Source: Flavisericum labens (GTDB taxonomy: Bacteria > Bacteroidota > Bacteroidia > Flavobacteriales > Flavobacteriaceae). From it: a stretch of 64,000 nt of DNA. Each line of letters begins with the position of its first letter. Positions within the stretch are counted from its first letter, which is position 1. Both the position numbers and the translations under genes were made by a program. The notes under the pieces were generated by a model. It saw nothing but the letters and a program-made list of their open reading frames with translations, was not told where the DNA came from and did no database searches. Of the stretch, positions 52,746 through 60,894 are shown one piece after another. The stretch is taken from contig NZ_JBJJBQ010000001.1 in the NCBI RefSeq assembly GCF_045446075.1, positions 734,497 to 798,496 on the forward strand, given 5' to 3'.

Positions 52746-54011
52746 ATGAAATCAATATTTAAAAAAACGTTACTATTAGTAGGTATGTTAGCTGCATTTA
52801 GCAGTTATGCGCAAAACAGAGACTTAGACAATTACAGGCAACCCGATCAAAGAGGTATTAACGATTTTGAAGCCAAAAAAGACACGGTATCAACGTTTGA
52901 AGGTGTAAAGGTTAGAATTGGAGGAGCATCAACTTTACAATTTCAAGGATTAAGTCAAGAGCACGATGGTACTCCAGAACTTATAGATTTGGGAAGTAAC
53001 TTTAACTTAGCTACTGCGAATTTAGACTTAGATTTGGCTTTAGCTGATGGTGTTAGAATGCATTTACGTACTTATTTATCTTCACAGCACCATACTGAAA
53101 CGTATGTAAAAGGCGGGTATTTTCAAATTGATAAATTAGACTTTATAAGTGAAGGCTTTTTGGGAGAATTTATGAAGCATGCCCGAGTAAAAATTGGACA
53201 TATGGAGAATAACTATGGTGATGCGCACTTTAGAAGAAGTGATAATGCCATGACATTGTATAACCCATTTGTTGGAAACTACTTAATGGATTCTTTTACT
53301 ACTGAGGTTGGTGCAGAATTATACTATTTCTGTAACGGTTGGTTAGGTATGGTTGGAATTACCAATGGTAAGTTAAACCAAAATGTTACGGATAAAGACC
53401 AAACTAGTCCATCGTTTTTAGCTAAATTTGGATATGATAGTCAGGTGAATGACGACTTCAGATTCCGTTTAACAGGATCATTATTCCATAGTGCTCATAA
53501 TAATGCCAGAGGTATATACTTGTACAGTGGAGATAGAGCAGGATCTCGTTATTACTCTGTAATGACAGATGTTGATGGCAACGGCGACGGATTTAGAGGA
53601 GGTAGAATTAATCCAGATTTAAAAAATGAAATGACAGCCATAATGATTAACCCGTTCCTAAAATATGGAGGTTTAGAGTTCTTTGGTATTGTTGAAACCG
53701 CAACAGGTAAAAAAGTTAGTGAGATGGATACCAGAAGCTGGACTCAAATTTCTGGAGAATTATTATACAGATTCGGAAATAGTGAAAACCTATATTTAGG
53801 AACAAGATATAATACTGTTAGTGGAGAACTTCAGGGTGGTGATGATGTAAGCGTAAACAGATTTCAACTTGGAGCAGGTTGGTTTATGACAAAAAATGTA
53901 CTGATGAAGGCAGAGTACGTAAACCAAACCTATAAAGATTACCCAGCTGCAGATATACATGCAGGAGGTGAATTTAAAGGTGTTATGTTAGAAGCCGCTA
54001 TTAGCTTCTAA
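52746..54011 (+). CDS. Outer-membrane beta-barrel porin-like protein
   Basis: The 421-residue protein has a signal peptide (LLLVGMLAAFSSYAQ) and alternating beta strands to a C-terminal MLEAAISF, typical of porins. Recognisable strand pairs include VRMHLRTYLSSQHH, ARVKIGHMENNYGD and MKAEYVNQTYKDYP. A calcium-like loop DVDGNGDGFRGGR sits near residue 285. I cannot name the substrate. It is flanked by two YceI-family genes in the same direction and ends at a strong terminator, so the first two genes are one unit. Confidence 0.8.
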   Translation: MKSIFKKTLLLVGMLAAFSSYAQNRDLDNYRQPDQRGINDFEAKKDTVSTFEGVKVRIGGASTLQFQGLSQEHDGTPELIDLGSNFNLATANLDLDLALADGVRMHLRTYLSSQHHTETYVKGGYFQIDKLDFISEGFLGEFMKHARVKIGHMENNYGDAHFRRSDNAMTLYNPFVGNYLMDSFTTEVGAELYYFCNGWLGMVGITNGKLNQNVTDKDQTSPSFLAKFGYDSQVNDDFRFRLTGSLFHSAHNNARGIYLYSGDRAGSRYYSVMTDVDGNGDGFRGGRINPDLKNEMTAIMINPFLKYGGLEFFGIVETATGKKVSEMDTRSWTQISGELLYRFGNSENLYLGTRYNTVSGELQGGDDVSVNRFQLGAGWFMTKNVLMKAEYVNQTYKDYPAADIHAGGEFKGVMLEAAISF

Positions 54012-54034
54012 AAATTTAATTGTAATAAAATAGG

Positions 54035-54098
54035 ATTATGCCCAAAGCAAATTGATCTGGTGTTATTTCATCAAAGCAATAATACCTTTGGGCATAAT
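54035..54098 (+). terminator. Long-loop terminator after the porin-like gene
   Basis: ATTATGCCCAAAG and CTTTGGGCATAAT form a 13-bp perfect stem around a 38-base loop. It is followed by T5. Confidence 0.7.
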
Positions 54099-54140
54099 TT
54101 TTGTGATTTTAATAAAAAAAGAAGCTTAGTTTAAAAAAGC

Positions 54141-54719
54141 ATGAAAAGGATACTGTTTTTTATTTCCACTTTTATGATGTTGGCGTTTACAAAAGCGTAC
54201 GTTGAAAGTACTGCTGTAATTATAACGCCTAGCAGCGAACTTGTTATTAATGGAAAAACCAATGTAAACAGCTTTCAATGCGGATATGATGTTTTAAGTT
54301 TAAAAAAGCCTATTCCTGTATCATTTAAAAGAATCAATAACAAGATTGTTTTTGAAAAAACCACTTTAGTATTGAACAGCACATGTTTTGATTGTGGTGG
54401 GTCAAGTATAAATGCCGATTTTCAGGAGCTTCTAAAATCTGGAACTTATCCCGAAATATATATTGATTTAAAAGAAATAAGTGCAGATTCTAATGATGGA
54501 AACAAAGTTCGTGCTGTTCTCAATTTAAATATTTCTGGCGTTTCAAAACCTTACACGATGCCAGTTAAACTAACTGGAGAAGATACTTTGAATGTTAATG
54601 GAGTGTTGCGTTTAAATATTCGGGAATTTAATCTTGAACCACCAAAAAAGGCACTCGGCTTAATTGTGGTTAAAGATACCATAGAGATTAATTTTCGCTT
54701 AAAAATTAAAGAACACTAA
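54141..54719 (+). CDS. Second YceI-like secreted protein
   Basis: The 192-residue protein has a signal peptide (ILFFISTFMMLAFTKA) and a divergent YceI fold: LVINGKTNVNSFQCGYD at the first strand, SGVSKPYTMPVKL in the middle and the conserved FNLEPPKKALGLIVVKDTIEINF at the end. It has two extra cysteines (CFDCGG, near residue 77) that could form a disulfide or bind metal. It lies beyond the terminator of the porin-like gene, with only 130 bp between. Confidence 0.82.
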   Translation: MKRILFFISTFMMLAFTKAYVESTAVIITPSSELVINGKTNVNSFQCGYDVLSLKKPIPVSFKRINNKIVFEKTTLVLNSTCFDCGGSSINADFQELLKSGTYPEIYIDLKEISADSNDGNKVRAVLNLNISGVSKPYTMPVKLTGEDTLNVNGVLRLNIREFNLEPPKKALGLIVVKDTIEINFRLKIKEH

Positions 54720-54741
54720 AAACCTTATTTAATCGAAATAA

Positions 54742-54776
54742 AAAACCTGAGCAGATAAAAACTGCCCAGGTTTTTT
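54742..54776. terminator. Bidirectional terminator
   Basis: AAAACCTG-GCAG pairs with CTGC-CAGGTTTT and is flanked by A and T runs. It serves the convergent YceI and GIN genes. Confidence 0.85.
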
Positions 54777-54792
54777 GTTTTATTGGTTGGTG

Positions 54793-55521
54793 TTATTCTT
54801 TTCTAATATTCCCAGAAGAACTCTCGTCATTATCAACTTTTTCTGGATTGCCATAATACTTAATATCGCCACCGCTTGTTGCTTTAGCCGTAAGTTCCTT
54901 CGATGTGTTTATGGTTATATCGGCACCACTTGTCGCTTTAACTTCACTTGATTCGGCCATTAAATCGGCGGCTTTAATATCGCTCCCGCTAGTGACTTCT
55001 GCAACAAGTTTAATAGTTTTTCCGGACAGCCTCATGTCGCTTCCGCTAGTCGATTTACACGTTAAAATCGAAGTGTCAATATCGAGATTCATGTCACTTC
55101 CACTAGTCGATTTTAAATCCAAACTTTCAAGCGCTATGGTATTGGTTGATCTTACATTACTGCCGCTTGTAGAAATAATTTGTGACACATTGGCGAAGCT
55201 AACAAGTACTTTTTTTGATGTAGCCCTGCCAATTTGTTTTTTAGTATGGATTTTTAAAACACCATCTTCAATCTCGGTTAAAATAAGGTTTTGAAGGTTT
55301 TCGTCGGCTTCAACGCTAATGCTTTTGCTGTTGTTTTGGGTTAAAATCACATCTAGGCCTTCAGTGGCTTTAATGGTTGAAAAATCTCCGTTAGTGGCTC
55401 TCTCCGTGGTAATAACATTACCGTTTCCCTTTACCCCAGAGTTGAAGCTTACGTCGAAATTACATGAAAAAAGCGTTAAGCTTAAAATGGATGCTACGAT
55501 GATTTTGATTAATGTTGTCAT
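54793..55521 (-). CDS. Head GIN domain (DUF2807) lipoprotein with SGSD repeats
   Basis: The 242-residue lipoprotein (ILSLTLFSC, C20) starts with GVKGNGNVITTERAT and a conserved KATEGLDVILTQ segment. The second half is built of six ~18-residue repeats, each with TSGSD or TSGAD/TSGGD (for example STSGSDMNLDID, VTSGSDIKAADL). They would form the turns of a short beta-helix. It lies downstream of the PadR-PspC operon on the same strand, as is common in Bacteroidota. Function is unknown; surface-associated. Confidence 0.88.
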   Translation of the reverse strand: MTTLIKIIVASILSLTLFSCNFDVSFNSGVKGNGNVITTERATNGDFSTIKATEGLDVILTQNNSKSISVEADENLQNLILTEIEDGVLKIHTKKQIGRATSKKVLVSFANVSQIISTSGSNVRSTNTIALESLDLKSTSGSDMNLDIDTSILTCKSTSGSDMRLSGKTIKLVAEVTSGSDIKAADLMAESSEVKATSGADITINTSKELTAKATSGGDIKYYGNPEKVDNDESSSGNIRKE

Positions 55522-55655
55522 AACTGTTCGTTTTTGTTTTGCTGAAGCTCTTTCAGCAACGATTGATTGATTTTTTAATGCTGTTCAAATATTTATTAAA
55601 ATGGTTTTAATGAGTAACTTAAATATCTGAGTTGTTGTTTTTTGATGATGAATTG

Positions 55656-57446
55656 TTATTCTTCCGATTCTATGTTAATGCCATCGGAATCAATGTTCAC
55701 TTTCACTTCGTCTGATTCGGCTTTAATACCGGTGTTGTCTATTTTTAAATGTGTCTCGTCTGAATTTATTTCAATACCGTCGTCATCAATTTTCACCTTT
55801 GGCGTATTTACTTTTACCTCAAAACCTTCATCTGGGCAATCTAAACATTCACTGTCTTCATCTAATATTTTTAAGTAATGGTTCGTGTGTTCCTTAGAAA
55901 CAATGTTGCCACTATACTTTTTGTAGGCAATAAATGAGCGCGCGCTGTTGTTAAAATAGGTTGTCGAGTTTTTGGGTAGATATAAAATAACATCAACTTC
56001 CTGGTCGCTTAACTTGTTTTGCGGGTTGGTGGTTAAAAATGAATTAAGAATGAGTTCATTATTTTTTAATTCATAGCCATAGTTTATGTTTTTTGCTCGT
56101 GTAATGGCCGTTTCATAATCTCTGCCGTTGGCCGATTTTTCTATGGCAATGGTAGCCACGGTATCAGTGGTAGATTTCACAATAATATGAACGTCGTCTG
56201 AAAACAAAACCTTTTCACCATTTTCATTGTGTGCCAGTTTAAAATCGTTGCCGTGACGAAAACGGTGGGCGTTAAAATTATCATGCCCTACCATTTTAAT
56301 GCGTAGCGTGTCATTTGCCGTAACTGGTAATTGGGTTTTTTCTACATAATGTTCTTCAAAGGCATGCTCGCTGGCTTGCCTAATGCCCATTACAATTAAG
56401 GCAATAATAGATATAAACCATATGCCCAGTAGCGTGAATTTTGCAATATTACCGATGGACTTCAAATTGTTTATTAGGATTTTTAAGCCCAAATAAAACA
56501 AGAAAAAGAAAGGAATGCCTGCAGCAAAAAACGCGCATAGCGAAACTAACCAAATGGGCGTGCCTGCTACATTGGCTATTTCAACCAGGTCTAATCCCGG
56601 AATATGAACAATATTAACAACACCGACGGAAAACAGGCCGATTATTAAAGCAATTATGGTCGAAGCTCCAATAAAAATGAGAAAAAGACCAATAAGTTTG
56701 GCAAACACCTTTAAAAAGAACATAATCACATCGGCTAGCGTGTCAAAAAAAGTTCTAGAAGACGATTTAATCGAGTTAGTGCTTTTTTTTATATCTACAT
56801 TTTTAGCAGCATTACTAACCGAATCAGATACATTTTTGGCTACGTCGCTCACTGTTTCGGTAACGCTGTCAAAGCCGTCCTTGATTTTTTTTTCAATGTT
56901 ACTGATGTTTACGGGCTCACCGGTCATCATCAGCTTTTCTGCAGTAGTATTAGCTTCAGGTACTAAAATCCATAATAAAATATATAGCAGTACACCGGTG
57001 CCAGCACCAAATATTAAAAGTACCCAAGCCAATCGAATCCAAACGGCATCAATACCAAAATAATGTGCCAGACCAGACGAAACACCACCTATATAAGAGT
57101 TGTCGGTATCTCTAAATAGTTTTTTAGAAGGTTGTGGCTTACTTTTGTAAGACGTCTGTGGTTCATCTTCAAAAATTTCGTCGTCCACCAGATAATCTTC
57201 AGGTTGGCCCATGATGGAAATTACTTCGTCCACTTCCTTAAGGCGTATAACTTGTTTGTGGTTCTGCACGCGTTCGTTAAAAAGTTCGGCTATTCGGGCT
57301 TCAATGTCGGCTATAATTTCTGCACGACCTTGCGAGTCTGTAAATGAACGTTTTATAGCCTCAAGATAGCGTTGTAGTTTTAGATAGGCATCTTCATCAA
57401 TGTGAAAAAATATGCCGGCTAAATTTATATTGACTGTCTTATTCAT
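55656..57446 (-). CDS. PspC-domain membrane protein
   Basis: The 596-residue protein has several parts. There is an N-terminal cytoplasmic region (1-95) with HIDEDAYLKLQRYLEAIK and a PspC domain (about 108-175, RDTDNSYIGGVSSGLAHYFGIDAVWIRLAWV with its two helices). Further membrane helices run to about residue 360, and an extracytoplasmic beta-rich C-terminus follows. The last 60 residues hold three imperfect repeats of the V-I-D-D-G-I-S-D-E type (KIDDDGIEINSDE, KIDNTGIKAESDE, NIDSDGINIESEE). It starts at the stop of the PadR gene (ATGA). Probably an envelope-stress protein whose level PadR controls. Confidence 0.9.
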   Translation of the reverse strand: MNKTVNINLAGIFFHIDEDAYLKLQRYLEAIKRSFTDSQGRAEIIADIEARIAELFNERVQNHKQVIRLKEVDEVISIMGQPEDYLVDDEIFEDEPQTSYKSKPQPSKKLFRDTDNSYIGGVSSGLAHYFGIDAVWIRLAWVLLIFGAGTGVLLYILLWILVPEANTTAEKLMMTGEPVNISNIEKKIKDGFDSVTETVSDVAKNVSDSVSNAAKNVDIKKSTNSIKSSSRTFFDTLADVIMFFLKVFAKLIGLFLIFIGASTIIALIIGLFSVGVVNIVHIPGLDLVEIANVAGTPIWLVSLCAFFAAGIPFFFLFYLGLKILINNLKSIGNIAKFTLLGIWFISIIALIVMGIRQASEHAFEEHYVEKTQLPVTANDTLRIKMVGHDNFNAHRFRHGNDFKLAHNENGEKVLFSDDVHIIVKSTTDTVATIAIEKSANGRDYETAITRAKNINYGYELKNNELILNSFLTTNPQNKLSDQEVDVILYLPKNSTTYFNNSARSFIAYKKYSGNIVSKEHTNHYLKILDEDSECLDCPDEGFEVKVNTPKVKIDDDGIEINSDETHLKIDNTGIKAESDEVKVNIDSDGINIESEE

Positions 57447-57784
57447 TTTTTTGTGGGTTTTTGGCTTGTTACAATGTTTACTGCGTTACGTAATTCGTTC
57501 CAAGTAGTGTCTAATTCCTTTAAAAACAGTTTACCTGTTTCTGTAAGTCCGTAGTATTTTCTTGGTGGTCCAGAGGTACTTTCTTCCCATCTGTAATTTA
57601 AAAGTCCAGCGTTTTTCAAGCGGGTTAGTAGTGGGTAAATGGTGCCTTCTACTACCAGCAATTTGGCGTCTTTAAGCGTACCTAAAATTTCTGCAACATA
57701 AGCATCGTCGTCTTTTAGGACCGAAAGTATGCAGAATTCTAAAACGCCTTTTCGCATTTGCGCTTTTGTGTTTTCTATCTTCAT
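57443..57784 (-). CDS. PadR-family transcriptional regulator
   Basis: The 113-residue protein has a PadR winged helix: GVLEFCILSVLKDDDAYVAEILGTLKDAKLLVVEGTIYPLLTRLKNAGLL, then the wing YRWEESTSGPPRKYYGLTETG. The remaining helix LKELDTTWNELRNAVNIV is the dimer helix. It is the first gene of the operon with the PspC-domain protein, overlapping it by four bases, and is expected to repress its own operon. Confidence 0.94.
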   Translation of the reverse strand: MKIENTKAQMRKGVLEFCILSVLKDDDAYVAEILGTLKDAKLLVVEGTIYPLLTRLKNAGLLNYRWEESTSGPPRKYYGLTETGKLFLKELDTTWNELRNAVNIVTSQKPTKK

Positions 57785-57861
57785 TTTTTCATTCGTTTAA
57801 TGTTGTGAAACTGTTCGTTTTTTGATTGATTTGATTGATGAAATTTTTTATTCCTTATACT

Positions 57862-57993
57862 GGCGTTACCACAGGGGTCGGGCTTTACTTATTGATTTTC
57901 ATTTCAAATTAAGGAATTCGTGAGTATAAATATTTCGCTACTTGCTCCCTCCTTCGTCGGGGGAGCTCAAACATCTCACTCAATCCCTAACGC
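57862..57993. repeat. Dispersed structured repeat, copy 2 (reverse)
   Basis: This is the reverse-orientation relative of 25769-25852. Both ends match (GGCGTTACC and CAATCCCTAACGC), and about 45 bp is inserted in the middle. The GCTCCC/GGGAGC pairing replaces GCTCGCC/GGCAGC of copy 1. Confidence 0.65.
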
Positions 57994-58020
57994 AATGTGA
58001 AACTTTATTCATATTCGTTT

Positions 58021-58467
58021 TTACTTTAAAAATTGTATCGTAAACGGATACTTAAACAACTCGCCATCACGCGCCTTTAAACTCGCTTTTACTATAAGGA
58101 CCAATTCAATAATAAAACCTATTATGGCAATCGCACCTAAAAATCCACCCAAATACAACAAGGGAGAAGGTTTGCCAATGCTAATGTGAAAATCATGAAA
58201 TCCATGAAAATCTATAAAATCGAAGCCGCTAAATATTTTGAAAATAAAAAACGGAACTGTTAAAGTGCCTAATATGATGGCGTATAATAAAATGCTCATT
58301 TGAAAATTTATAGCCTGTTTGCCGTTGGCATCAATAAATTCTGATTTGTCCTTATTGGCCACCCAAAGTATAATGGGGCCAATAAAATTTCCAAATGGAA
58401 TAAAGAATCGAGCAAACGTCGATAAATGGATAAATGTCGCAATGTTTTTTTGATGACTATCTAACAT
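58021..58467 (-). CDS. DUF4870 membrane protein
   Basis: The protein has about 148 residues and DUF4870 features: an N-terminal HLSTFARFFIPFGNFIGPIILWVANKDKSEFIDANGKQAINFQ segment, where DKSEFID-GKQA is the signature, and three or four membrane helices. The frame runs 15 codons further upstream, but those residues are not part of the family; I use the ATG at 58467. The function of the family is unknown. A single gene on this strand, downstream of nothing obvious. Confidence 0.85.
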   Translation of the reverse strand: MLDSHQKNIATFIHLSTFARFFIPFGNFIGPIILWVANKDKSEFIDANGKQAINFQMSILLYAIILGTLTVPFFIFKIFSGFDFIDFHGFHDFHISIGKPSPLLYLGGFLGAIAIIGFIIELVLIVKASLKARDGELFKYPFTIQFLK

Positions 58468-58624
58468 GATTTTTCGATTGATTAACAAAACATATAATAG
58501 TTTCTTATACAAATATATGTCTAAAAACAGGTACTTTGTTACGCATAGTACTAAAAATTAACATAAATTTAACAATTAAGGTTGAGTAATAATTTTATAA
58601 CTTAGTGAAAAAATAAAGATACAT

Positions 58625-59080
58625 ATGGCTTTAACCCCCAGAAAACTAAATGTTTTCACCATGTTTAAATTGCCCTCGGCCTATTTGTGTGGTGTGCGTA
58701 CAAAATATATAGATTCCAACAAGTGCGTGGTAACCGTTAAGCACAAATGGATAAACCAAAATCCGTTTAAATCCATGTTTTGGGCTGTTCAGGGTATGGC
58801 GGCAGAGTTTTCAACTGGGGCATTGGTGACCGCTAAAATTCAGGAATCTGGAAAAAGAGTATCGATGCTGGTAACCTCTAATAAAGCTGATTTCACAAAA
58901 AAGGCAACTGGAAAAATTACGTTTACTTGTAATGATGGGCATCTCATAGACGATGCTTTAAACAAAACTATCAAAACAGGTGAAGGGCAAACCCTTTGGA
59001 TGACCTCGGTTGGAGTTAATGAAGAAGGCGTTGAGGTTTCAAACTTTAAATTTGAGTGGAGTATCAAATTGAAAAATTAA
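58625..59080 (+). CDS. DUF4442 (hotdog-fold, PaaI-like) protein
   Basis: The 151-residue cytoplasmic protein looks like DUF4442, a relative of acyl-CoA thioesterases. Indications are LPSAYLCGVRTKYIDSNKCVVTVKHKWINQNPFKSMFWAVQGMAAEFSTGAL, where N-PFKSMFWAVQGMAAE is the helix of the hotdog fold. The usual catalytic Asp of thioesterases is not clear, and the substrate is unknown. It stands 88 bp upstream of the AIM24-type gene and may share its transcript. Confidence 0.85.
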   Translation: MALTPRKLNVFTMFKLPSAYLCGVRTKYIDSNKCVVTVKHKWINQNPFKSMFWAVQGMAAEFSTGALVTAKIQESGKRVSMLVTSNKADFTKKATGKITFTCNDGHLIDDALNKTIKTGEGQTLWMTSVGVNEEGVEVSNFKFEWSIKLKN

Positions 59081-59168
59081 TAATATGATGTAACAAAAGT
59101 TGTATCAAATCAACAAATAAATGAATCAACATACTGAAATTAATTCAGCACAAGAAAAACATTAAAAA

Positions 59169-59969
59169 ATGACAGCACACGAAATTGACTATAGAATCTA
59201 CGGCGAGGAAATGCAATACGTAGAAATTGAACTCGACCCTCAAGAAGGTGTTATTGCCGAAGCTGGTAGCTTTATGATGATGGACGACGGTATAAAAATG
59301 GAAACCATCTTTGGTGATGGTTCACAAAAAGATACAGGTTTTTTAGGTAAAATACTGGGTGCTGGAAAACGTATTTTAACTGGCGAAAGTTTATTTATGA
59401 CAGCTTTTTACAGTACCCTACCAGGAAAAAGGAACGTGTCTTTTGCCTCACCTTATCCTGGCAAAATTATTCCAATCGATTTAACGCGGTTTGGAGGCAA
59501 GTTTATTTGCCAGAAGGATGCTTTTCTTTGTGCGGCCAAAGGTGTAAGTGTGGGTATTGAGTTTTCTAAAAAACTAGGTCGTGGACTCTTTGGTGGTGAA
59601 GGTTTTATTATGCAGAAACTTGAAGGCGATGGTATGGCGTTTGTACATGCTGGGGGAACTATGGCCAAGAAAGAACTAAAAGCAGGCGAAACTTTGCGGG
59701 TTGACACTGGGTGCATTGTGGGGTTCGACCAAACGGTGGACTATGATATAGAGTTCATAGGCGGTATAAAAAACACCATTTTTGGTGGTGAAGGTTTGTT
59801 CTTTGCTAAGCTTCAGGGGCCAGGTATTGTTTATGTGCAATCTCTGCCATTTAGTAGGCTGGCGGGTCGTGTTTTGGCATCGGCTCCGCGAGGTGGAGGA
59901 AAGGATAAAGGAGAGGGGTCTATTCTGGGAGGTATAGGTGATTTGTTGGATGGCGATAATAAGTTTTAA
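59169..59969 (+). CDS. TIGR00266/AIM24-family protein
   Basis: The 266-residue protein has the family core VEIELDPQEGVIAEAGSFMMMDDGIKMET, then GGEGFIMQKLEGDGMAFVHAGGT and FGGEGLFFAKLQGPGIVYVQSLPFSRLAGR. It folds as a double-stranded beta-helix. No signal peptide is present, and its C-terminal tail is Gly/Lys/Asp-rich. In eukaryotes the family is mitochondrial AIM24; in bacteria its role is unknown. Confidence 0.92.
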   Translation: MTAHEIDYRIYGEEMQYVEIELDPQEGVIAEAGSFMMMDDGIKMETIFGDGSQKDTGFLGKILGAGKRILTGESLFMTAFYSTLPGKRNVSFASPYPGKIIPIDLTRFGGKFICQKDAFLCAAKGVSVGIEFSKKLGRGLFGGEGFIMQKLEGDGMAFVHAGGTMAKKELKAGETLRVDTGCIVGFDQTVDYDIEFIGGIKNTIFGGEGLFFAKLQGPGIVYVQSLPFSRLAGRVLASAPRGGGKDKGEGSILGGIGDLLDGDNKF

Positions 59970-60012
59970 CTGTTATTTAACGAAAAAAATGGCATATTAT
60001 CCAATTTTTTGC

Positions 60013-60020
60013 TAAATTTG
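60013..60020 (+). promoter_or_regulatory. Putative -7 element of the 65-residue gene
   Basis: TAAATTTG fits TAnnTTTG, leaving a leader of about 60 bases before the ATG at 60090. No good -33 element is seen. Confidence 0.4.
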
Positions 60021-60089
60021 AACGTTAACCAAAACAGTGGCCTATAAATTAAATCTACAATTTAAACCAAACCTAAACCTTAAAAATAT

Positions 60090-60287
60090 ATGGCACGAGC
60101 AATGCTTGAGTATACCAAAACTGTACTCAATAAAGTTAGTTTTGATGCAACCTTATTTTGCAGAGAAGTACAAAAAGCAGTAAAACGATTACTGCCTTAC
60201 GAGATTGAAGAACTAAAATTATTTATTCAATCATTAATACGTCAAAACCCAGAATTAAATCAATGTTTAATTTATTTAAAAGCATAA
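60090..60287 (+). CDS. Small conserved Bacteroidota protein
   Basis: This 65-residue cytoplasmic protein is basic at the start (MARAMLEYTKTVLNKVSFDATLF) and helical throughout, ending NQCLIYLKA. It has the look of a conserved flavobacterial small protein. Its own promoter core and a perfect terminator support it as a real single-gene unit. I do not recognise a function. Confidence 0.75.
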   Translation: MARAMLEYTKTVLNKVSFDATLFCREVQKAVKRLLPYEIEELKLFIQSLIRQNPELNQCLIYLKA

Positions 60288-60290
60288 TTT

Positions 60291-60319
60291 AAAGCGACCA
60301 AATTTGGTCGCTTTTTTTT
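60291..60319 (+). terminator. Terminator after the 65-residue gene
   Basis: AAGCGACCAAA/TTTGGTCGCTT is an 11-bp perfect stem with almost no loop, followed by T8. Confidence 0.9.
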
Positions 60320-60320
60320 G

Positions 60321-60350
60321 TTGTAGTAAAAGGGTGTTGCTTTATATTTG
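60321..60350 (+). promoter_or_regulatory. Strong promoter of the copper-type module
   Basis: TTG (60321-60323), a 19-bp spacer and TATATTTG (60343-60350) match both consensus elements. Transcription would begin near 60357, only a few bases before the next coding sequence. Confidence 0.6.
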
Positions 60351-60364
60351 CAAAAAATAATATT

Positions 60365-60754
60365 CTGAAAAAATATTTAGCCATATTACTTGTATTGGTG
60401 CTTTCGCTGCGTCCTATCTACTACTTGGGGCAGGTCGCTTATTATGAGTTGAATATTGATTACATTATAGAAACTTATTGTGTTAACATCGATAAGCCAG
60501 AACTTCAGTGTAATGGTAAGTGCCACTTGGCCAAACAGCTTCAAATTGATGAAAGCACAACAGAAGGGGCAGAATCAAATAGTATCGCAGTTGTATTAGA
60601 GGGGTTTTATCCCGTTTTTAGCATTTTACAGAACTATACATTGGTAACCGATTTTCAATCGTTGCCCCATAAGGTTAAATCAATCGATTATACAAATTCA
60701 TATACGTTCTTGCGTGATATGTCGTTAACAAAACCCCCCAACATTAAAGTTTAA
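60365..60754 (+). CDS. Small membrane or secreted cysteine-motif protein, non-ATG start
   Basis: About 129 residues are open from codon CTG 60365, which gives LKKYLAILLVLVLSLRPIYYLG, a convincing N-terminal membrane or signal segment. Starting at the TTG 60395 would cut that segment in half. No ATG is in frame upstream, and ATT at 60362 is the other candidate. The mature part has CVNIDKPELQCNGKCHLAKQL, a CxxxC pair with His suited to metal binding, and a variable polar tail. The start is unusual because the promoter puts the RNA end close to it. It leads the MbnP/MbnH module. Confidence 0.65.
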   Translation: MKKYLAILLVLVLSLRPIYYLGQVAYYELNIDYIIETYCVNIDKPELQCNGKCHLAKQLQIDESTTEGAESNSIAVVLEGFYPVFSILQNYTLVTDFQSLPHKVKSIDYTNSYTFLRDMSLTKPPNIKV

Positions 60755-60786
60755 AATTAGATATTGGTAATTTTCATCATACCATT

Positions 60787-60894
60787 ATGATGGGTAATTA
60801 TCTATTAACCATAAGCATCAGTGTTTTATTTGGTGCTGGTTGGGCTATTTGTGCTTGCCAAAAAAGCATGTCTATTTTTAAATTTACACATTAA
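60787..60894 (+). CDS. 35-residue single-helix membrane peptide upstream of mbnP
   Basis: A tiny ORF from ATG 60787 reads MMGNYLLTISISVLFGAGWAICACQKSM and 7 more residues. The hydrophobic stretch spans residues 5-24 and is followed by a CAC motif. Its TAA overlaps the ATG of the MbnP gene (TAATG), a pattern of translational coupling. No homolog is known to me. It could be a real metal-related small protein or just a coupling leader. Confidence 0.45.
   Translation: MMGNYLLTISISVLFGAGWAICACQKSMSIFKFTH

Noticed and set aside
54905..55294. Plus-strand ORF opposite the GIN lipoprotein
   Set aside because: Its repeats only mirror the SGSD repeats of the real gene.
58468..58512. Fifteen extra residues on the DUF4870 protein
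   Set aside because: They are not family-like; the ATG at 58467 starts the conserved region.
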